Positions 1 to 4,966 of a stretch of DNA of 9,858 bases are shown one piece after another (within the stretch, counting starts at the first letter, position 1; every line of letters begins with the position of its first letter). The stretch covers positions 1 to 9,858 of the forward strand of contig JAJFHC010000227.1 of the NCBI GenBank assembly GCA_021775835.1, read 5' to 3'. Both the position numbers and the translations under genes were made by a program. A model generated the notes under the pieces. It saw nothing but the letters and a program-made list of their open reading frames with translations. It was not told where the DNA came from and did not search any database. The stretch is from Hyphomicrobiales bacterium. GTDB lineage: Bacteria > Pseudomonadota > Alphaproteobacteria > Rhizobiales > JAJFHC01.

Positions 1-426
1 AGCTACTTTGCCATGAAGTACCTGCTTCAGAAGGGTTACACGGTGATCCCCGTCAACCCGCGCGAGGCCGGCGGCGAGATTCTCGACCAGACGGTTTACG
101 CCGAGCTGAAGGACGTCGAGGCCCCGGTCGACATGGTCGACATATTCCGGAACTCAGAAGCCGCCGGCGCCCTGACCGACGACGCCATAGCGATTGGCGC
201 CAAGGTAGTCTGGATGCAGTTCAAAGTGAGGAACGACGCCGCGGCGGCCCGTGCCGAGGCCGCGGGCCTGAAGGTGGTGATGGACCGGTGTCCCAAGGTC
301 GAGTACGGCCGGCTTTCAGGAGAAAGCACGTGGATGGGCATCAATACAGGCAGGGTATCATCGCGCCGTCCGGGAATAATGCGCGATCAGGTTCAGAGCC
401 TGTCCATATCCAGATTCAAGGAATGA
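1..426 (+). CDS. CoA-binding domain protein (CoA_binding_2 type), 5' end cut off
   Basis: The reading frame is open from base 1 (Ser-Tyr-Phe-Ala before the first ATG at 13), and those residues fit the family, so the true start lies outside the window. The visible 141 residues hold the pattern of the small stand-alone CoA-binding proteins with a Rossmann-like fold: GYTVIPVNP near the N terminus, a strand with VDMVDIFR, the segment [12 protein letters not shown], and the C-terminal [12 protein letters not shown] block. In related proteins the fold resembles the CoA-binding domain of succinyl-CoA synthetase; the cellular role is not established, so I name the fold only. The gene lies 148 bp upstream of the sulfhydrylase gene on the same strand. 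That spacer has repeats of its own, so co-transcription is possible but not certain. Family assignment is confident; function is not. Confidence 0.85.
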   Translation, partial: SYFAMKYLLQKGYTVIPVNPREAGGEILDQTVYAELKDVEAPVDMVDIFRNSEAAGALTDDAIAIGAKVVWMQFKVRNDAAAARAEAAGLKVVMDRCPKVEYGRLSGESTWMGINTGRVSSRRPGIMRDQVQSLSISRFKE

Positions 427-452
427 GACGGACAAACGCATTAACCTAACAA

Positions 453-529
453 TCCGGACCGTATTGCCTGCATCACGGTTCAAAACTAGGGTCCGGAAGA
501 GAATTTGGTTTATAGGGTCCCGAAAGACC
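453..529 (+). promoter_or_regulatory. Repeat-rich leader upstream of the sulfhydrylase gene
   Basis: The spacer between the CoA-binding gene and the PLP enzyme gene contains several overlapping repeats, all read directly. TCCGGACC (453-460) is the exact reverse complement of GGTCCGGA (490-497). GGACCGT (456-462) can instead pair with ACGGTTC (475-481), using one G-U pair; the two pairings share bases 456-460 and exclude each other. TAGGGTCC occurs twice, at 487-494 and 513-520, 26 bp apart, and both copies continue into a similar GAA-rich stretch. GGTC (516-519) can also pair with GACC (526-529). This could be a structured mRNA leader or a pair of protein-binding sites. It does not match a riboswitch class I can recognise with confidence. 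Confidence 0.35.
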
Positions 530-574
530 ATCGGTTGCGGGATTCACGGCGGATTTCAGTAAAGGAAACGGTTC

Positions 575-1861
575 ATGAGTAACGACGACACACCGGGCTT
601 CGATACCCTGGCGATACATGCGGGCGCGCAGCCAGATCCGGCAACAGGTGCCCGCGCAACGCCGATTTTTCAGACAACCGCCTTCGTGTTTGAAGATGTC
701 GATCATGCGGCCAGCCTGTTCGGCCTTCAGGCCTTCGGCAATATCTATACCCGCATAACGAACCCGACCACAGCCGTTCTCGAAACCAAGGTTGCAGCCC
801 TCGAGGGCGGGACAGCGGCCCTTGCCGTGGCGTCGGGGCATGCGGCTCAGTTGGTGGCATTCCATACCATCCTGGAGCCCGGAGATGAGTTTGTCGCCGT
901 GCGTCAGCTCTATGGTGGGTCGATCAACCAGTTCAATCATTCATTCAAGAAGTTCGACTGGCAGGTTGTCTGGGCCGATGCCGACGACATGGAAAGCATC
1001 GAACGGGCGATCAGTCCCAAGACCAAGGCCATCTTCATCGAGTCCCTGGCCAATCCCGGTGGCGGCGTCACTGACATCGAAGCCGTGTCGCGTATTGCGC
1101 GCCGGGCCGGTGTTCCTCTGATCTGCGACAACACGCTTGCAACCCCTTACCTGTGTCGCCCGATCGAACATGGCGCTGACATCGTCCTGCACTCGCTGAC
1201 AAAATTCATGGGGGGTCACGGTAATTCCATGGGCGGCGTGATTGTCGATGCCGGCACATTCAACTGGTCGCGTGAAGGCCGCTACCCGACCCTGTCGGAG
1301 CCTTGCGAGAGCTACCAGGGCATCAAACTCCACGAGACCTTCGGTAACATGGCCTTTGCCATTGCTTGCCGTGTTCTAGGCTTGCGTGACCTGGGCCCCG
1401 CCCTGTCGCCGCAAAACTCTTTCCTGATCCTGACTGGCATGGAAACCCTGTCGCTCAGAATGCAGCGCCACTGTGACAACGCGCTCGCAGTCGCAGAGTA
1501 CCTGAACAACCATGACAAGGTCGCGTGGATCAACTACTCGGGCCTTTCAGGCCACCGTCATCACAACCTGCAGCAGAAATATGCACCGAACGGCGCCGGC
1601 GCCGTCTTCACCTTTGGCGTCAAGGGCGGTTACGACGCTGGCGTCAAGGTTGTCAGCAACGTAAATCTGCTGAGCCACTTGGCCAATATCGGCGACACCC
1701 GCAGCCTGATCATTCACCCGGCATCCACTACCCATCGTCAATTGCCGGAACCCCAGCAAATTGCCGCCGGCGCCGGTCCGGATGTCATCAGGTTGTCGAT
1801 TGGTATCGAAAATAAGGAAGACATTATCGCCGATCTCGAACAGGCCCTGAAAACGATTTAG
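575..1861 (+). CDS. metY: O-acetylhomoserine sulfhydrylase-type PLP enzyme (O-acetylhomoserine aminocarboxypropyltransferase)
   Basis: This 428-residue protein belongs to the Cys/Met-metabolism PLP-dependent family and has the usual MetY length. These cytosolic enzymes combine O-acetylhomoserine with sulfide (or methanethiol) to give homocysteine (or methionine). Visible motifs: the neighbour-subunit phosphate-binding segment YTRITNPT (58-65), SGHAAQ (87-92), the ring-stacking tyrosine of QLYGGS (Y113), the PLP-nitrogen aspartate in CDNTLATP (D185), the Schiff-base lysine in HSLTKFMGGHG (K210), the substrate loop HPASTTHRQL (381-390) and IRLSIG with R406. The ATG at 575 is preceded by AAAGGA at 561-566, a good ribosome-binding site. 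A strong hairpin follows the stop. O-succinylhomoserine or cystathionine-type substrates cannot be fully excluded, but the length and the NPTTAVLE and QLYGGSINQF segments favour MetY over MetZ or MetB. Confidence 0.93.
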   Translation: MSNDDTPGFDTLAIHAGAQPDPATGARATPIFQTTAFVFEDVDHAASLFGLQAFGNIYTRITNPTTAVLETKVAALEGGTAALAVASGHAAQLVAFHTILEPGDEFVAVRQLYGGSINQFNHSFKKFDWQVVWADADDMESIERAISPKTKAIFIESLANPGGGVTDIEAVSRIARRAGVPLICDNTLATPYLCRPIEHGADIVLHSLTKFMGGHGNSMGGVIVDAGTFNWSREGRYPTLSEPCESYQGIKLHETFGNMAFAIACRVLGLRDLGPALSPQNSFLILTGMETLSLRMQRHCDNALAVAEYLNNHDKVAWINYSGLSGHRHHNLQQKYAPNGAGAVFTFGVKGGYDAGVKVVSNVNLLSHLANIGDTRSLIIHPASTTHRQLPEPQQIAAGAGPDVIRLSIGIENKEDIIADLEQALKTI

Positions 1862-1888
1862 CGAAACAGGGGCAGTCGGCACTTTTCA

Positions 1889-1912
1889 AACCCGGCGAGC
1901 AATCGCCGGGTT
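1889..1912 (+). terminator. Hairpin terminator between the convergent metY and cox15 genes
   Basis: AACCCGGCGA (1889-1898) and TCGCCGGGTT (1903-1912) form a perfect 10-bp stem around the tetraloop GCAA, 27 bp after the metY stop. The + strand sequence after the stem is T-rich but interrupted (acttgtttctag, then a TTTTT run at 1930-1934). On the - strand the stem is followed only by a weak tract. It sits in the 74-bp gap between two convergent genes, so it most likely ends metY transcription and may also act on cox15. The stem is certain; efficiency in each direction is inferred. Confidence 0.75.
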
Positions 1913-1935
1913 ACTTGTTTCTAGTTCTGTTTTTC

Positions 1936-3006
1936 CTAAGGTACCGACCTGAGCGAATGAAGGTGCCAGAGGCAAACCGCCAGAGCCAGAACCGCCCCGG
2001 CTTGATGACCCAGGGCCAGATCAAACGGCACGATCGCCACCAGTGTCCAGATGCCAAGACCTGCCTGCGCCAAAATCGCGAGCAGCATCGCGATAGCCGA
2101 CATCTTGGCGCGGGGTTCGCAATTCCTTACCAGAATTCGGACAGCATGCACTGCAGCAAAGACAACGATCGCGTAGGCCAGAAGCCGGTGATCGAACTGC
2201 ACCGTCGTCGAGTTCTCAAACAGATTCAGATACCACGGCTCCAGGTCCATCAATCCCAACGGCACCAGGCCATCCCCCATAGCGGGCCAGGTGTTGTAGC
2301 CGATCCCCGCGTCAAGCCCGGCGACCAATCCCCCCAGTAATACCTGCAAGAAAACCAGACCGACCAGCAGTGCGGCGCCGGTCGTCCCCAGGTTTCCAGA
2401 CATACCGTCCGGTTGTTCTTGTTTGGCGTTTGATCCGAGCGCCAGAAACAACCAGAAAACATAACCGAACAGCAACACGGCCAGACCCAGATGCGCCGAC
2501 AGCCGGTACTGACTGACATCGACCCGGTCCACAAGACCGCTCATCACCATGTACCAGCCCAGCGCGCCCTGAAGCCCACCCAGAATGAACACCACGATCA
2601 AACGTCGCCTGAGGGGCCCATCGATCAGCCCTCGCCACCAGAACAGCAGAAGAGGTACAAGAAACGCCAGGCCGACAATTCGCCCGAGAAACCGGTGTGC
2701 CCATTCCCACCAGTAAATTGCCTTGAAGCCGGACAATGACATGTCCTTGTTGACAATTTTGAATTCGGGAATCTGTTTGTATTTGGCGAAGGCATCCTGC
2801 CAGTCGGTTTCCGACATTGGCGGTATCGCGCCGAGTATCGGTTGCCATTCGGTTATCGATAGTCCTGAGTCAGTCAGCCTCGTGGCGCCGCCCACGATCA
2901 CCATGGCAAGGATCAGACCGGCCATGCACAGCAGCCAGAACCGCACAACTCCCACCCCGCTTCGCCGTGAAGACTTGTTCACCATCGATGTCGAAATTGC
3001 ATTCAT
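1936..3006 (-). CDS. ctaA: Heme A synthase, Cox15/CtaA family
   Basis: This integral inner-membrane protein oxidises the C8 methyl group of heme O to the formyl group of heme A, the cofactor of aa3-type cytochrome c oxidase. From the ATG at 3006 it has 356 residues, the usual alphaproteobacterial length. Motifs: GGATRLTDSGLSITEW after helix 1, the histidines of EWAHR (H104), SAHLG (H172), FDHR (H273) and LGHQAG (H334), LQGALGWYMVMSGL, and NTWPAMGD. These are the four conserved heme-ligand histidines and the signature loops of the Cox15 (type 2) branch, and about eight hydrophobic helices are visible. The start is uncertain: a TTG at 3045 would add 13 residues and an ATG at 2985 would remove 7; none has a clear Shine-Dalgarno sequence. 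It is convergent with metY and divergent from the DUF2842 gene. The gene is called cox15 or ctaA in different species. Confidence 0.95.
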   Translation of the reverse strand: MNAISTSMVNKSSRRSGVGVVRFWLLCMAGLILAMVIVGGATRLTDSGLSITEWQPILGAIPPMSETDWQDAFAKYKQIPEFKIVNKDMSLSGFKAIYWWEWAHRFLGRIVGLAFLVPLLLFWWRGLIDGPLRRRLIVVFILGGLQGALGWYMVMSGLVDRVDVSQYRLSAHLGLAVLLFGYVFWLFLALGSNAKQEQPDGMSGNLGTTGAALLVGLVFLQVLLGGLVAGLDAGIGYNTWPAMGDGLVPLGLMDLEPWYLNLFENSTTVQFDHRLLAYAIVVFAAVHAVRILVRNCEPRAKMSAIAMLLAILAQAGLGIWTLVAIVPFDLALGHQAGAVLALAVCLWHLHSLRSVP

Positions 3007-3276
3007 GTTGGCAACGCTATTTGTCCATTCGGAACGTCGTGTCAAGCACCAGGTCGTGTCTGAACCGTTTCATTGCGACAATGCCACGACAAACAACAAT
3101 TCACCGAGTTATGGCACCGTCAAGCGCGTGCGTTTTTGCGCTTAAACAAGGTTGGCCAATTCTTATGGTATATCCCGGCCTGGACACCGTGACACGGCGT
3201 CGCGACGGTTTACCTTTGGTTCCGCCGTACACGATGCTATTCAGGTTTGCGCGCAAATGATCAGGAACAAAGCCAG
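3007..3276. promoter_or_regulatory. Divergent intergenic region between cox15 and the DUF2842 gene
   Basis: These 270 bp must hold promoters for two divergently transcribed genes. I see no coding frame worth calling. Small symmetric elements are present: AAGCGC (3122-3127) against GCGCTT (3138-3143), and the 11-bp palindrome CCGTG-A-CACGG (3187-3197). An AT-rich stretch (TTGGCCAATTCTTATGGTATAT, split around 3152-3173) could include promoter elements, but I cannot place a -35/-10 pair with good spacing. Which element serves which gene is unknown. Confidence 0.3.
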
Positions 3277-3495
3277 ATGCCGGCTATACCTATCCGACTC
3301 CGCAAGCTGATTGGCATGGTGCTGTTGTTGGCGTTCATCGTACTCTACGCCCTTGTCATGATGGTTATCGGTGGCACCAAGGTCCACGACGCCTCAAAAC
3401 TCGGACAAGGACTGTTTTATGCTTTTGCAGGACTCGCTTGGGTGATCCCGGCTGGTGTCCTGATCAAATGGATGCAGCGCCCCGATCCCGAGTGA
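3277..3495 (+). CDS. Small DUF2842 inner-membrane protein
   Basis: A 72-residue protein with a short basic N terminus (RLRKLIG), a first hydrophobic helix at about 11-32, a short polar loop with KVHDASKLG, a second helix at about 45-64 and the C-terminal motif KWMQRPD. This layout, and the closing WMQRPD, are typical of the DUF2842 family of alphaproteobacteria; no function is known to me. The ATG at 3277 is chosen because AGGAA (3263-3267) lies 9 bases upstream; a TTG at 3247 in the same frame would add ten polar residues not expected in the family. It is divergent from cox15. From memory, this family often lies near cytochrome oxidase assembly genes in this class, which hints at an oxidase link but does not prove one. 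Confidence 0.85.
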   Translation: MPAIPIRLRKLIGMVLLLAFIVLYALVMMVIGGTKVHDASKLGQGLFYAFAGLAWVIPAGVLIKWMQRPDPE

Positions 3496-3506
3496 TGCAC
3501 TGGTAA

Positions 3507-3534
3507 CACACCGACAAAATGACCTGACGGTGTG
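3507..3534 (+). repeat. Inverted repeat just after the DUF2842 gene
   Basis: CACACCG (3507-3513) and CGGTGTG (3528-3534) are exact reverse complements separated by 14 bases, starting 12 bases after the DUF2842 stop codon. It could be a weak transcription end or a protein-binding site. There is no run of T after it, so I do not call it an intrinsic terminator. Confidence 0.35.
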
Positions 3535-3586
3535 CAAGTAACGGTATCCTCACGACATTTTCATAGCCAGGACGAAACGAATTATT

Positions 3587-3629
3587 GTGGTTTTGCTGCC
3601 ATAGTTCACCTTCTGCAGTATCAAACCAC
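3587..3629 (+). repeat. Imperfect stem-loop in the leader of the GNAT-fold gene
   Basis: GTGGTTT (3587-3593) pairs with AAACCAC (3623-3629), and inside it CTGC (3596-3599) pairs with GCAG (3615-3618), giving 11 base pairs with a 2x4 internal loop and a 15-base apical loop. It ends 50 bases before the ATG at 3680. The remaining 184-bp gap between the DUF2842 gene and this gene shows no other structure. A role as leader structure or operator is possible; chance is not excluded. Confidence 0.3.
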
Positions 3630-3679
3630 CTGGCACCCTGTTCGACAGGAATGTCATTGCCAGGCCGGAGCCCCGACGG

Positions 3680-4903
3680 ATGGAAATGTCGCCGTTACAA
3701 TTACGCGGATCCCGGAACCGGTCTTCATCGGTCGGGTTGATCTGCGATCCGTCCTTGGCAAAAACCGCAATCGGCACAATCGACGTCTATCAGGACCTCG
3801 AACTCGTTGAGGATCGCTGGAGGTCCCTCGAAGAGACCGGCATCTGCACGGCCTTTCAGTCGTATGACTGGCTCCACGCCTGGTTCACCACACTCGGTTC
3901 TGATGAGAACACAACGCCTCAGATCGTTACTATTACCAGTACCGCAGGGCACACTATCTGCATCCTGCCATTGGGCATCACTGAAAAAGGCCCGGTTCGC
4001 GTCCTTCACTGGCTGGGTGGGCGCCACAGCAACTACAATATGGGCCTCTACACCAACGCCTGGATCGAAAATCAGACACTTGAATCAATGTCCGCACTCA
4101 TGAGGGAGATCCTCAAACGGTTGCCAGACTGCGACGCAATCCATCTGTCCGACCAGCCAACGACATGGGATGGGCAGCGCAATCCATTCTATCAGTTTTC
4201 ACACCAGTCTTCCGTCAATGAATCCTATGTGCTGGACCTGCAGCCGGGCTACGAAGATCTGTATGAGAGGAAGCGTTCTTCATCGACACGCCGAAGTGCC
4301 CGAAAGCGGGACAAGCGACTGGAGGCCGGCGGCGCTATTAGGATGCACACCGTCAAAACGTCAGCTGAGCTTGACGTCTTTGTCGACCAGTTGCTGGCCC
4401 AGAAACGTATTCAGATGGAGGCACTGGGTGTCGGCGATCTGTTCGGTCGCAATTTTCCCGACTTCATCCGATCGATTGGTCATGAGAGAACCAATTCGGG
4501 TTTGCACCTGATGTGCAATCAACTGATGTGCGGGGATGACATCGTCGCAACCGTATTCGGAGTCGCCTTCAGGGGGCACTATTATGGCCTGGTCCTGGCC
4601 ATGGCCGCAGGATCACACGCCCGCCATTCGCCCGGCGATCTGGCGCTGCGCATGACGATTGAAGCCTGTTGCCGATCAGGCCTGACAACTTTTGATTTCT
4701 CACAAGGCGAAGCGGCCTACAAATCGACCTGGGCCGACAGGAAGATCGAGCTTTTCGACTCCATTGTGGGAGTTACCGCTTTGGGTCACATATATGCCCT
4801 GAGCATGCGTTGCTTTCTCGCATTGAAGAGGAAAGTTAAGAAGACCCCTGCACTCTTCACACTGGCGACGTTCATACGAAAAACCGTGAAACGGTTGACG
4901 TAG
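3680..4903 (+). CDS. GNAT-fold acyltransferase of the CelD/BcsL (BioF2-like) family, likely linked to polysaccharide production
   Basis: This 407-residue, probably cytosolic protein has the two-part layout of the CelD/BcsL-like family. The first half (about 35-190) has the W-x-x-L and FQSYDWLHAWF (59-69) segments seen near the N terminus of these proteins. The second half (about 195-345) is the acetyltransferase-like domain (Pfam Acetyltransf_6). It opens with a strongly basic helix (ERKRSSSTRRSARKRDKRL, 196-214) and closes with FDFSQGEAAYKSTWAD (338-353), the family's FDF-x-x-G-x-x-x-YK signature. Such proteins occur in cellulose and exopolysaccharide clusters, where acyl transfer to sugars or peptides is suspected; the substrate here is unknown. 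The ATG at 3680 follows GGAG (3667-3670) at 9 bases, better than the ATG at 3686. The gene converges on the co-polymerase gene with a 63-bp gap. Confidence 0.85.
   Translation: MEMSPLQLRGSRNRSSSVGLICDPSLAKTAIGTIDVYQDLELVEDRWRSLEETGICTAFQSYDWLHAWFTTLGSDENTTPQIVTITSTAGHTICILPLGITEKGPVRVLHWLGGRHSNYNMGLYTNAWIENQTLESMSALMREILKRLPDCDAIHLSDQPTTWDGQRNPFYQFSHQSSVNESYVLDLQPGYEDLYERKRSSSTRRSARKRDKRLEAGGAIRMHTVKTSAELDVFVDQLLAQKRIQMEALGVGDLFGRNFPDFIRSIGHERTNSGLHLMCNQLMCGDDIVATVFGVAFRGHYYGLVLAMAAGSHARHSPGDLALRMTIEACCRSGLTTFDFSQGEAAYKSTWADRKIELFDSIVGVTALGHIYALSMRCFLALKRKVKKTPALFTLATFIRKTVKRLT
4880..4896 (-). terminator. Possible intrinsic terminator for the co-polymerase gene, inside the end of the opposing gene
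   Basis: Read on the - strand, AACCGT (4896-4891), a TTC loop and ACGGTT (4887-4882) form a 6-bp stem that runs into TTT, giving five consecutive T from the stem end onward. It lies about 70 bases beyond the co-polymerase stop and within the last codons of the convergent GNAT-fold gene. A second small hairpin, GGACG-CAC-CGTCC, sits at 4904-4916. The stem is short and the T run brief, so the call is tentative. Confidence 0.35.
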
Positions 4904-4966
4904 GGACGCACCGTCCAATCTGCCATCCTTCACGACACGCGGAAAAGATCACGCGGCAATATAGAA

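Noticed and set aside
459..467. CCGTATTGC in the metY leader resembles a piece of the SAM-II riboswitch loop.
   Set aside because: The flanking stem and the downstream conserved GATAAAT and GCTAAAA parts do not fit, so a short match alone is not enough to call the riboswitch.
473..940. A long - strand reading frame across the metY leader and 5' end.
   Set aside because: It is a shadow of metY, its translation is rich in Cys, Arg and Gly with no recognisable domain, and most of it lies opposite conserved coding sequence.
3007..3045. A TTG start that would lengthen heme A synthase by 13 residues.
   Set aside because: There is no Shine-Dalgarno sequence, and the ATG at 3006 already gives the usual N-terminal length. 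It is kept only as an alternative.
3247..3276. A TTG start that would add ten residues to the DUF2842 protein.
   Set aside because: ATG 3277 has AGGAA at good spacing and gives the typical family N terminus.
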